A stretch of 30,941 nt of DNA, from NCBI GenBank assembly GCA_036897485.1, contig JAYMTF010000735.1, forward strand, positions 1 to 30,941, in the 5' to 3' direction. Numbering within the stretch: the stretch's first letter is position 1; each line of letters opens with the position of its first letter. Under the pieces are notes generated by a model, which worked only from the letters and a program-made list of their open reading frames with translations, had not been told where the DNA came from and did not search any database. Below, piece after piece: positions 1-16,900 of this stretch. A program made the position numbers and the translations under genes. The stretch comes from Pelargonium nanum (lineage: Eukaryota > Streptophyta > Magnoliopsida > Geraniales > Geraniaceae).

Positions 1-414
1 CACTTCATTTGGCTCAAATCCAGCATTTCAAATCAAATGCTGGTTCCCAAACACACCATAATATTAATCATCATGCACTGCCGTGTCCTCGTTTGCTTTG
101 ACTTGCTAGTTGTTACATTTTGTTCTTCTCTATTGATTTCTTACTTGGAATCCTTGTAACCCTTACATTGGTGACTAGAAGTAACATGTTTAGGCCCTAT
201 TACTGTTGAGATAAAATTTCATATATATGGCACTTTCATTATGAAAATGTTGATTTTGGCTCATTTTCTTATTTTTGACACCAGAGAGCTCTCTAGTTTT
301 TAGTTCTTGTTTGGAAATGATTCATTAGTCTTTGCTCTGATTAGTATATAAACTTATGAAGAAACCTTTAAAGGATATATAAATATGTACCTGATGATAT
401 GCTTTATTTCTTAG
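1..414 (+). other. Intron of the DHD/SHD gene (window edge)
   Basis: AT-rich intron sequence that ends at the acceptor TTCTTAG just before the first visible exon. A perfect 9-bp inverted repeat lies at 20-28 and 35-43 with a 6-base loop, next to a 'tggttcccaaacacacc' stretch that resembles the end of many plant MITEs, possibly one cut by the window edge. I see no other feature here. Confidence 0.5.
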
Positions 415-3400
415 ACCTAAATGGGAAGGTGGACAGTATGATGGCGATGAAAACAAGCGACTGGATGCGCTGCGGTTAGCCATGGAGTTGGGAGCTGATT
501 ACATTGATGTTGAACTTCAGGTTGATTTCTCACTAATAGTTGACTGCGAGAAAACAACTAATAGATGAGAATGATTTGTTATCCTGTTTTATCTGGTGCA
601 CAACTTATTTTACTATTTTTTTGTTGCTGCTAGAAGTAGCTATCACAGGGGAAATTACTATCCTGCACAAACAGTTTATAAGCCCTTCCATGTATTTTTC
701 TTCAACATTTTATCTATCTTGACAGCATCCATTTTCTTCTTTCAATTGTTCTACTTGATTTTAAGGATTCTCTATAACACCATTAGTTTCTTTCTAAAAA
801 TAGCATTTTGTAATTGTTGGCCGGCAAAGCATTGAACAATGTATAGTTCAAATGAAAATAGTTCAAGTACTCAGAACTTCTACTTTTGTGATCTATATGA
901 CTTGTGAAATTACATTCTGACATGCCACTGGTACAAACTGTGTTCGTCAGATGGCATGCTAAAGAAGCCATCTATTAATTTTTATTGTTTTCTACTTTTG
1001 CTGCCTGGAATTTTATTACTAAATTACCTCTTGCATTTACTGGTCCTTCTCTATGAAGGTTGCACGTGAGTTCAATGACTCAATAGATGGAAAGAAGCCT
1101 GAAAAGTTCAAAGTCATCGTTTCTTCTCACAACTATCAGAATACTCCATCTGTCGAGGATCTTGGCAATCTTGTAGCAAAAATACAGGCGGCTGGTGCTG
1201 ACATTGTGAAGATTGCCACCACTGCCTTGGATATCACTGATGTGGCACGGATTTTTCAGATTACTGTGCACTCGCATGTAAGTGTACGTATGTCAGAGCG
1301 TTTTGAACACTTGCTATAACTAAATAAACGAGCTAAACTTTTTATGATGCTAAAGAAGTAGGATAGAGTGAAGTGATGGAAATATATGAAACATTGTAAG
1401 ATGCATATAGTTATTAACTATGTTGCACGTACACGGACACACAATTTTCATAAAATTTAGGACACGATACATTACAATGTGTTTTATAAAAAGAAATAAA
1501 AAATAAAAACATTATGCATATTTTTTTTATGGAAACGTTTTCAAATAAGTTCAATTCAACCAACATAAAATAAATTTATACATAAATTATGGGAACAATG
1601 GGTAAACTAATGAATGACTTAGTTTATTCAAATTGAATTACTTACATAAAAGAGAATTCTACTGAAGAGATACAACTACATCAATTAATAATAAATAACA
1701 TAAAACAAAATAGACATATTATTTTCAAACAAAACTAATAGTGAATAAATTTAGTCGACAATCGATTGAGAACAAAATATATCGATGAATTTGAACAAAA
1801 TATATATCCCAAGTTGACAAACATCATATATCAACATGGGGTACAAGAAAAAAAAAATACCTCCTGCGATGGCTGGTGCATTGTTGAAAGATAGTTTACA
1901 CTAAATATTAAAATGATGTAAATTATATGATTTTATTTGAGAATTCAAAGGCTGAATTGGAGAAATCGTCAAATTGATTTTTAGATATGAGTTTCTAATG
2001 CCAAAGATTCCATTACAGCCAAGAACAGGAAAATTTTTTAATCACTGAAAAGGTAATTAACACATGTTATTGCATTTAAATTTTGGAATTTTTCGTATAA
2101 AGTCATATTGCATGGCATCAGTGGCATGTCTTCATTGTCGCTTCCCTTTCATTTTTTTATTGCAAATATGTAACTCACATTTTAGATACGTATTTCCTGC
2201 GTATTCTGCCGTACCGGTGTCGGACACATACGGGACATGGGAATGTTGGGCAGTTGGGCTCATTCACGTGTCTGTGCATCAAAGGTTATTAATATTTAAT
2301 ATTGCTTAAAGATGGAATAATGAAAAAAACCATATATGAAGTTCTCTATGATCAATCTACTTATAAGTGTTAAACCAAATAATCAAGGTATGCGAGTTTG
2401 GTCCCACATGATGAATTGTATTGGTGATTAAGTTTTGGTATAATTGTAAGTTGGATGAGTAAGTTTGGGTAGAAGTTTTTTTTACCTAGATATAGTCAAG
2501 GCTAGAAGAAGCCCTTTTGTAGATAATGTACCCCAGGTTTTAAGATCTTTGTTTTTTCTTTTCTTAATATACTTGAGTATAAGAAAGTGTTTCTCAATGT
2601 GGCATTATTGAGAAATGGAAATGCTTTAAAATTTGTGCATGGTCTATCTAGTTTTAGTGTTAAGATACTATTAACAATGTTCAATAGGTTGTGTTCCCCA
2701 TAGACATATTTATTTAAATGCATTGGGTCCACCAACATTGGTGGTATTGCAAAGCTTTACTTCCTTATGGTTAGAATGCTTTTCATTTATTACTCTAATT
2801 GGAATTTTCAGGTTCCAATAATAGGACTTGTTATGGGTGAAAGGGGTTTGATATCACGAGTCCTCTGCCCAAAATTTGGTGGGTTTCTCACATTTGGCAC
2901 GCTTGAAGCAGGGATTGTTTCAGCGCCTGGTCAACCAACAATCAAAGATTTGCTGAATCGTTACAACTTCAGGCAGATAGGGCCTGATACAAAAGTGTAT
3001 GGCATCATTGGGAAGCCTGTTGGCCACAGCAAATCACCTATTTTATACAATGAGGCATTCAAATCAGTTGGTTTTGATGGAGTTTATCTGTATTTGTTAG
3101 TTGATGACATTGCAAATTTTTTCCAAACTTACTCATCAACAGATTTTGCTGGATTCAGGTTTAATCTCATTCCTCTAAATTTAAAATCTAGTATTTCAAA
3201 CACCAAAATAAATTATGTTCATCAAGTTTAGTTAGAGTCCAGTTTCTTCCGTTGCCTCTTCTGCCATGCTTTATGATACCTATAAAATGAGTTGATTTGT
3301 CCATCATTATTGGTGGGCCCTCTGTTAGTTGGTTTTATGTTCATCAAGTTTAGTTAGAGTGCAGTTTCTTCCATTGTCTCTTCTGCCATGCATAATGATA

Positions 3401-5837
3401 CCTATAAAATGAATTGATTTGTTCATCATTATTGGTGGGCCCTCTGTTAGTTGGTTTTACGTTCATCAAGTTTAGTTAGAGTGCAGTTTCTTACGTTGTC
3501 TCTTCTGCCATGCATTATGATACCTATAAAATGAGTTGATTTGTTCATTGTTATAGGTGGGCCCTCTGTTAGTTGGTTTTGCATACAGGACCTCGATTAC
3601 GAAATTTAGTATCTTTGTGCATCATTGAGCTTATCATGATTGTATATTTGAATAATGTGACAATATAACATTATTCCAATCTCAGTGTTACAATTCCTCA
3701 CAAGGAGGCTGCAGTTAAGTGCTGTGATGAGGTTGATCCAACTGCCAAGGTAATTTGTGATCCATTGAAATTGCATTGTCTGCCTTGGTACTACCACAGT
3801 TTTTAGGTGTTTGTTTAGGTCAGATTATTTCTACAATCCAACCGGATGAAAATTTGACATGTATCACATGATCTGTTTATTTCTCAATTTCACAGTCAAT
3901 TGGTGCTGTTAACTGTATTATAAGAAGACCGAGTGATGGAAAATTGTTTGGTTACAATACAGACTATGTTGGTGCTATTTCTGCCATCGAGGATAGATTG
4001 CGAGGTCTCTATCATGTCTTTACTTGCTTAGCATATTTCTGAGCTTTGAAGAAATTTTCACATCAAACATGCTTTGAACCCTTTGCTTTCCTTCTACAGG
4101 CTCACATAATATTGGCAGTACAAACGATTCGCCTTTAGCTGGTAAGTTGTTTGTAGTCATTGGCGCTGGTGGTGCTGGAAAGGCACTAGCTTACGGTGCA
4201 AAAGAAAAGAAAGCTAGAGTTGTGATCGCCAATCGTACCTTTGGTAATGTTTCATCTCTCATTCCCTTTTGCTGTACAACATTGGATAGAACATGGTTTA
4301 ATAATGGCTTGGCATAAATTATTTGTATCTATGATCACCATCGTAGAGCTGGCAATTTGGGTCTGAACCCATGGGCACTCAAAACCCGATCCACATTTTT
4401 ACAGGTTTGGGTCACAAAAAATAAATCAAACCACTTTGGGTCGGATTGGATTCGGGTTAGGCCTTTTCAGTCCGAAACCCTTATGCCAGCTCTATTTCAT
4501 GGTTGAACTCTGCCTAATGAAAAATAAAATGCCTCATTTCCTTATGTGATGACAGCTTTTAAAGCATGCTTTCCTGAATTATGGCATACTGAAGAGGCTT
4601 TTTTGCAATTAACGTTTCTCGAGTTTGCCGCCTATTTGACTGATGGTTTGTCATTGATCTGCTTCTCTTACCTAAAGAACGGGCCAGAGAACTTGCAGAC
4701 ATAGTTGGAGGGGAAGCTCTGTCTAGTGCCGATTTAGATAACTTCCATCCGGAGGATGGTATGGTTCTTGCAAACACAACATCTATTGGAATGCAACCAA
4801 AAGTTGATGAGACGCCCATTTCTAAGGTTTGCTTCCCTGCCACTTGTATTTTGTTACTATTTTTTTTACATGTACGCCAAATGAATTAGTTTGCTTAACT
4901 TAAAAATAGAGCAAAACGTTTATCAACCTCTTCTTCTTCATCAATATAAGAACAAAGAGTTTAAACATATATAAGTGGGTAATTGTTGCTCCAATTTCTC
5001 TAAATCTTTTTTCGTTCGTTTGGTGTAATCTCTCTGGAAATATAGAACTTCAAGGCCAAAAGCCTAAACTGTTAGGTAGAGGGGCTCAACTTGCATATGA
5101 AGTGAATTTAAATGTGGGATATTTCAACACCCCCTCACGTGCAATTTGAACATCACATATGAACTAAGAATTAACTTGGAGGCAAAGCAAACAATCTATA
5201 AGGCACAAGACTGAACCATCTCTAATACCATGTTAAGTTGCAGACGTAAAAGGTTTAGCTATTTGGAGCAGGGCTCTTACTCATCTATAAAGTGGTTTCG
5301 AAATCCACACTCCTTCAATAATAAATAGGAGGAAATCTAGACTGTGCATTAGTTATATTTTTAGGGGGAGACTTTTGATCTTAGTTTTGTTACTCCGAAT
5401 ACATTGATGGGAGCCTCGTACAATGGCCCGACTTTTTAAAATTTACTTATTGAGTGTGGATCCTTACTGATGTGGAACTCAAAGATTGTCTTGCAGTCTA
5501 CAATAACATGAATTAAAAGGTATTATTTGCTGTTTTGCAGCATGCTTTGAGATCTTATTCGCTGGTCTTTGATGCTGTTTACACCCCAAAAATAACCAGA
5601 CTTTTGAGGGAAGCCGAGGAATGTGGAGCCAAAACTGTTACAGGGCTGGAGATGTTCATTGGACAGGCTTACGAACAGTATGAGAGATTCACCGGATTGC
5701 CTGGTAAGTTGAGAGTAAGAAGCTAACATAACTGTTGCATTACTTCTGAAACTGGCCATTATAAATTGCCTTTTGATTTGCTTCTTTCTCCAATTACAGC
5801 ACCCAAGGAATTATTCAGGAAGATATTGTCCGATTAG
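415..5837 (+). CDS. DHD/SHD: Bifunctional 3-dehydroquinate dehydratase / shikimate dehydrogenase, 3' part (nine exons)
   Basis: Catalyses steps 3 and 4 of the shikimate pathway, normally in plastids: dehydroquinate to dehydroshikimate, then NADPH-dependent reduction to shikimate. Exons by splice site and phase: 415-520, 1059-1277, 2812-3158, 3686-3749, 3896-4004, 4100-4243, 4678-4826, 5541-5703, 5800-5837 (stop TAG). They encode 445 whole residues; the N-terminus and transit peptide are upstream. The type I dehydratase half shows SSHNYQNTP and the Schiff-base lysine in DIVKIATTA (codon 1209-1211). The dehydrogenase half shows GKPVGHSKSP (shikimate binding), IPHKEAA with the catalytic lysine (codon 3702-3704), GYNTDY with the catalytic aspartate, the Rossmann loop GAGGAGKA, and ANRT, typical of NADP preference. 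All phases join without a stop, so the gene looks intact. The donor at 4005 (GTCTCT) is weak. Identification is firm; localisation is inferred from the family. Confidence 0.97.
1418..2250. repeat. Dispersed repeat copy A in DHD/SHD intron
   Basis: This stretch of the 1278-2811 intron opens with 'tatgttgcacgtacacggac' and, near 2210-2240, has a 'ccggtgtcggacacatacgg' motif. A related stretch with the same opening, followed by caattttca and then acgacacattacaat, occurs at about 20138-20830. Similar 'atgttgcacgga...' modules are common in plant genomes. The ends are approximate, no target-site duplication was found and the transposon class is not clear. Confidence 0.45.
3217..3582. repeat. Three-copy 122-bp tandem repeat in DHD/SHD intron
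   Basis: Units start at 3217, 3339 and 3461, each opening with 'gttcatcaagtttagttaga' and ending 'gttagttggtttt'. Spacing is exactly 122 bases in both steps, with only scattered substitutions between copies. Each unit carries a GGGCCC site. The array fills most of the 3159-3685 intron and begins about 60 bases after the donor. It was probably produced by recent unequal exchange or replication slippage. Confidence 0.93.
4344..4494. mobile_element. hAT-like MITE in DHD/SHD intron
   Basis: A 151-bp element with perfect 11-bp terminal inverted repeats, TAGAGCTGGCA at 4344-4354 and its complement at 4484-4494; the inverted similarity continues imperfectly inward. The interior has the 'gggtcggattggattcgggt' type of sequence common in small non-autonomous plant hAT elements, whose ends often start TAGRGNTGGCA. 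No coding capacity. A clear 8-bp target duplication was not found, so the superfamily is inferred from the termini. Confidence 0.7.
5040..5240 (-). repeat. Degenerate retroelement leader fossil in DHD/SHD intron
   Basis: The 4827-5540 intron contains 'gttaggtagaggggctcaac', 'caccccctcacgtgcaattt' and then TCTAATACCATGTTAAG (5221-5237). On the minus strand the last motif resembles the TGGTATCAGAGC primer-binding site complementary to initiator tRNA-Met used by many plant LTR retroelements, with one change. LTR borders are not visible, so this is a remnant and the boundaries are approximate. Confidence 0.4.
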
Positions 5838-6059
5838 TAATAAGGTTAGGGAGGCAAACCTTATTTGCATCTAAAGTTTGGCGAACCAATTTTGTGATGT
5901 GAATCCACAATTTATTTTATGTGAATTTAGGTGATACAGTTTGCCAACCTCCAATACCAAAGCACAGAAAGATTGTGCAACCGCATATCACTTCTTTGAC
6001 GGGATTGAAGATGTAGCTATGTAGATCACTTGTGAAATCACCATTTCCCTGAACATAGG

Positions 6060-6168
6060 AGATTTTGTTTCTTGGTTGTGAACAACTGTGTATTATGCAA
6101 ATAAAGTTTTGGGAGATATTGTTTCTTAATTGTGAACAATTGTGTATTATGCTAATAAAGTTTTGGGA
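6060..6168 (+). terminator. Duplicated poly(A)-signal module downstream of DHD/SHD
   Basis: Two AATAAA hexamers, at 6100-6105 and 6154-6159, sit in two copies of a 54-base unit ('ttgtgaacaa(c/t)tgtgtatta' followed by the hexamer and agttttggga). They lie 263 and 317 bases after the stop codon, a plausible distance for a plant 3' UTR. The pair would give two nearly identical polyadenylation sites. Which is used cannot be told from sequence. Confidence 0.6.
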
Positions 6169-6800
6169 TAGAGATTGCAAACCAGAGGGACTTGTCAAGA
6201 GTCATATTTTGATTAGTTAACACAATTGTTTATTTGAAGGATTTGAATCAAAACTTAACACAATTGTTTTGCGTATAGAAAAGAATATGGACATGTTTAG
6301 TGTGTCCCAGTAAAGTCGGTCACTAGTTAGTGAGACCTGTATTTTCAGGTAACATATGGTGAATTTGACGTGAACTTGTATGAACATGCACCCACACAAT
6401 GTACTACGATCAACTATACACATGACTATTCGTCGACACAAATATGGTCGACACATAAATATCATCATGAATGCCTATTCTCGTAGCAATCTGAGCACTC
6501 CACTCTAATTGATACTATATGAAATTTTCAGGCCACTAGTATATGACATTATCAAATTCTAGATAAAAAGAAAACGTTCAAAGAAATCTAGTATAGCAAA
6601 TCTGGTAATGAAAGAACACAACCTAGTAATAGTAATAAAATGTTACCGTGAAAAATGCATGTATATCTTATGTTATATAACAAATAAACATAAAATATTC
6701 AAGTAATTTATCAAAATGCCTCATTTACTTACACATCGAGTAACAAATATGTACACCACGAGATTAGAGGATGTTGTCTCTGTTTGCACATTGCTGACAA
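6169..6800. other. Intergenic spacer between convergent genes
   Basis: AT-rich DNA between the poly(A) signals of the DHD/SHD gene and the stop codon of the minus-strand RING-CH gene. It should contain the 3' UTR of the latter. Open frames here are short and show no recognisable protein similarity. I see no RNA gene or repeat. Confidence 0.6.
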
Positions 6801-12247
<5,447 letters not shown>

Positions 12248-12560
12248 GTTCAATCTGGAACTAAAACACACACAAACACACTCTCTGAAGCTATAGATTA
12301 TAGAAAGAGGAAGAAGAAGAAGAAGAAGAAGAAGAAAGAGTAGTGTTGTTGTTGTTGTTCGTCAATGGTGGAGAGTAGCGTAGTCGCTTGGAAGACGACG
12401 AGAAAATGGGTTGGGTTAAAGGTGGACCCTCACCACCTTTGTCGTCTACTTTCTTTGCCGTATTCCACCTCTTTGTGGCGGTGGCGGAATCTGCCTGCTG
12501 CCAAGGTAAAAGGAGCCTCCAATTGTAAAAACTAAAAAGCTTGAAGAACAATGAGATTCT
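12248..12560 (-). promoter_or_regulatory. Probable 5' leader and core promoter of the RING-CH gene
   Basis: Upstream of the start at 12247, the transcribed strand is pyrimidine-rich: nine CTT units (GAA on the plus strand, 12310-12336) and five AAC units (GTT, 12345-12359). CT-rich microsatellites are common in plant 5' leaders. I see no convincing TATA box, and the transcription start is unknown. An 86-codon minus-strand frame (12551-12291) would be an upstream ORF if the transcript starts that far out. Confidence 0.45.
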
Positions 12561-13930
12561 GTATTATTCAAATAACTTTCACTTGTGTTAATTTAGTGCC
12601 ATTTTTTGTCAGTTAGTTTGGATATTGTTGAAATGAATGAAAATGGTTGCAAATTGGTTTTTACAGTTAAATTTATTAATATATACATACCATAAAAGAG
12701 GGATAAAAAAAAAGTTAATTTAGCACCACGTTAGAAAAATTGCACGTGATATTGTCGCACCGTCGCGACGCTCACTCCTTGAAATTGTCAGAAATATGCA
12801 TGTGAGCTCGCTGCTTTAACTAAATCTCACCCTCAACTCACCCGAGTTGGGGGTTCAACTCATTCGGGCACACGTCTAATTTGGCGAGTTGGGGGAGAAT
12901 TGTCATATCGTTATAGTAGCTGCATTTGGTGATGTGATGAGCAGTGGTCGGATGATCCAAAAACATCGACGCGTGGCACAAGGTGGGCGGGAGACGTTGC
13001 GGGACCTAGCCTAGACTTAGGCGCGTGCGGTGCGTGGATATTGTACATATATGTTTTGTCTCATTTTAGAGCATTTTAAACTTTTCAAGATTACTCTTAA
13101 AATAAATTCTTTGATATGAGCAGCATATTGGGCCTCTTTATGAAATACAATTTATTTCCACCTCTGATGTGGGTCCATTCTAAGAGGCCCATGACATGCT
13201 TCTAAGATCCAAATTTAACGTAGACTTGGACAATCCTCAAATACAGATAGTCGACCTACTTATTTATAAAATTTCACGTATTATTGCCACATTACAATCA
13301 AAGACTTGCGGATTAAGATTTAGTTAAACCAGAGAGATGTCAACTCATAATTTATACTCATACCCACTTCAGTAAGTTTGTAGATAATTTAATACTCATA
13401 TCCACTTCAGTAAGTTTGTAGGCGCGAAGCTTCTCCTCACTCGGAAACATTTCATTTGTGTCTTAGTTAAAGTCCATCTAATAATGCGTTTTAAACTAGC
13501 TAAGAAAGAAGTTTGGGTGGCCATGTTGATCCTTTGCATGAATGAGGAGTCTCCAAGCTCCAGCTCCATGGGATATGTCTATTTGTGTGACATGACTCAT
13601 TTATTCGTTTGAGCCCAGCCAAGACGATAGGTTAGGATCAACACAACACGAATAAAAGTTCTGTTCAAAAACCAATAAGAAAATTGATGACCACAACCAT
13701 AAACAAAATCGAGTTGGTTGTCCATTGCTAGTTTCAACTACATTAACGATCCATCCGAATCTCCCTCGGTCACAACACATCTCGAACAATATCCTACAGC
13801 AAAGAATAGAACCCTACACAATTGATATCAGCATGCTAAATGCCTTGCGCAGCCCCATTATAATCTTACAGCGCGCGCGTACAGGTGAGACATCTCTACA
13901 TTTACATCTACATCTACATCTAATCGAGCA
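12561..13930. other. Spacer between SPL7-type gene end and RING-CH gene start
   Basis: This should contain the 3' UTR of the SPL7-type gene and distal upstream DNA of the RING-CH gene. I see a GC-richer patch at about 12730-13030, a 38-base-period direct repeat of 'ccacttcagtaagtttgtag' (about 13355-13422), a (GC)n run at 13871-13879 and three TACATC units at 13903-13920, ten bases past the SPL7 stop. No AATAAA was found on the minus strand close to the stop, which is not unusual in plants. Confidence 0.5.
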
Positions 13931-16900
13931 TCAATGCTTGTCAAACAAACACCTTCGAATAGATACTGCAAATTCACTCACTTTGTTAGGATGGAGAACC
14001 ACTGCACATATTCCGATACAGACAGCAACGGTGGCGATCAGAAATAGGGTTGGACGAGAGCTGGAGACTGATCTAGAAATAAGACGGCCACATGACTTCC
14101 TCGGCCATTCTTTAATATGGTTCATATTCATCACCACTTCTCTATTCAATAACGGAACAGCTTCACTTCTATCACTAAAAGCTGAACCTGCCATTGGTTC
14201 CAACTTTTCGTTTTGTTGCATATTCATATCCTGCCAATCAAATATCAAACTGTCACATAATGGATACCAATAAACAAACTGCAATTACGCTTGCTTATCA
14301 AAAATAAATAAATAAATAAACAAACTGCAATAATTTTACTAGAAAATAGAGCATTTGAGATGTCACATAATCGGGTCTACTCTGTGCATGTGTGAAAGAG
14401 AGAGGTTGGTTTAACTGGAAATCTATGTTGATCTAAAATCTCAACTATAACCAGGGTTATGTCCCAAATGAATACAAAATGTGAACAATCAATACCTTCA
14501 GAAATAAATTGAAGAATACAAACAAAACAAAAAAGGAAAGGAAATTTTGTTACAGATTTTATAAGCGTATCAGTCAATGCCATAAAAATACAGATTACAG
14601 ATTTTGAAGCATAAAGAGATTCTGACCTGATTGAAAACTGGAGCAGAAGAAAGCGTGTCATCCTGTGGGAAACTTTGGAAAACAAAATCCCTTTCTTGCG
14701 TGGTGCTTCCTGGCTGCAGTAATAAACTACTACTTTCCTTGACTTTTTGTTGGAGAATATCTCTTGCAAAATCTATATATATCAGTAACAGCCTCATATC
14801 AGCGTTACTGGAGCCACTAACTGCACTGTTCAACTCCATGTTATCCACCAATTTTTTTAAATGTAGTATAATCTTCTCCAATATGGCAATCAACTTGTTC
14901 TGTATCAGAAAGTGCAATAAACAACTGAACCTTTGAATCTGTGAAGAGGTAATAATCCGGTGAAATTTCTCCAATGCAGGCTGTTTAAGTAACCATGCTA
15001 AATCTAAAACAAATTCAGAGAGCATTGCTTGTCTCAATGTTGAAACCTCACATGAAGATGACAGAGAGCCAACAGTTGCAAATTGTGATCCTTGTGAAAT
15101 TTGAAACCCGTTAAGTCTCTGCTGCATTGTCTGTATTTCTGAACAAGTTTCTTTGTCCGCAATGAGCACAGGAATGAAGTTTGATAAGCCAGACTCATTC
15201 TCAACCTAAAGATGTAATTGGTGGAAATACAATTAAAATAAACATAACAATAGATAACAAGGTATGCTCAAATCCATTGTACATTGTACCAGTCAAAATT
15301 TCTAGAAGATGTGAATATTGACCTGAATAAATAAGATACTACAAGCTACAAGCTGAAACAAAGAAGTAATAATACAATATTTGTCTATGCTGACCAACAA
15401 ATCCCCTGGAGCAGAATACCCTTGAAACGACATTAACCACCCAATCATCGAAATCACATAATGCGTCGCAAGGGAATGTATATACTAATACATATATATG
15501 ATTACACTAGTAGCAGCATTTCAAGGATAAGCTAACACAGATTAGCACACTATGTATAGCATGGAGCACTTTGTAAACTTTATAGGGAACTATCACAAGA
15601 AACATTATTACATGCCCAAACATGACAGCTCAGTTACAGAAATCACAAGATCATCAAAAACATCCTGATAACACAAAATGAGAAGACTCAAGAAATCTTG
15701 TACCCTATGATACTCAAACTTACCCATTTTTTCCTACTTGCTAACCACATGTACTTGCGTAAGGAAGATTTATACTCTAGTCTTCTTGTACAATAGATAC
15801 AGCTAGCACTAACGTATAACAATAGATACAATTGTTAATGTTCGAGCGAGAAGGGAAGGTTTGCCTGCCACCTCATCCTTTAAATACTCTCCCATTCCTT
15901 CTCGATCTTTCTCCCACTCTAATATTTTTAACTTCTAATCCCAGCTCAGACTACAATTCCAACACTTACTTTACTGACCCATTCATTATTTTTTTTTTTA
16001 CTCACTCACTATATAAAAGTGTGTGTACACACACAAAGTGAGGGCGCACGCCCGAGAATTGCTAACAAATTCATGTAGTTGATCCAACTTTGTTTGGATA
16101 GGCTAGTTATTGTTGTTTGTTTGTGTGTCTTTTGAGTGCTGTGGATCCAGAAGCTGACCAAAAACATTTGTTGCAAATAGTGCGAGAAAAACCAATATCA
16201 GTTCTATTCACATCCAAATGTTTTTGACATATTGAGAGCTCATTTTTTTTACCTGTTTCTTTTATATCATGTGTACCTCGACAATCATCACCAAATGGAT
16301 GTTCAACTATAACACATCCAAAAAGTAAAAAAGAAAAACAGACATAATTTCCAAAATACCAACCTCAATAAATGCAGGACCACAAATGTTTGGTTCAGTA
16401 TGAGAAATATTTATCTTGTATAACTGATGGTCAGAGCTACAAGTACTGTTCCCTTCGGTCTCATCACATGGAGATGCAACACAATAATCATACTCCAGGT
16501 ACTTCCCGGCAAATGATACAAGAAATCTGCCATGATGACCAATTTGCTTAATCATAATTCTATAGTAGAACAGCATTCCAAGAAAGAGACATGTTAACCT
16601 ATTAAACATAAATATTATACAGGTGTGACTATGTCGCATAACTTGAATAATACATTTCATGATTCCAAAGATATTATGTCACCATTTCGATATCAGTGAA
16701 CAAAAACAAAAACCTGAAGTATTCTCACACCTAGAAAATCTGAAGTAATAGTACATATTCAAAAGACTTTCAAGGGCGTTTGAGATCTCCGCATGGCACA
16801 ACAGCTAAACGATGAAATGAAACTTTAATATTCATTTATAGGTCTTGATCATCGATAAAGTATCCCACTGTTCCCACATTGAAACAATGTGGAGTTTAAG

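Noticed and set aside
6217-6468. 83-codon minus-strand frame in the convergent spacer
   Set aside because: No recognisable domain and lies in the expected 3' flanks of two genes.
12291-12551. 86-codon minus-strand frame upstream of the RING-CH start
   Set aside because: Probably leader sequence; serine and asparagine runs come from microsatellites. It would only matter as an upstream ORF if transcription starts beyond 12551, which cannot be seen.
13725-14273. 182-codon plus-strand open frame
   Set aside because: Lies antisense to the last SPL7 exon and its 3' flank; no domain, low-complexity 'HLHLHLHL' from a microsatellite.
16019-16034. GT/AC palindrome as a regulatory site
   Set aside because: Simple dinucleotide repeat in an intron; no reason to assign function.
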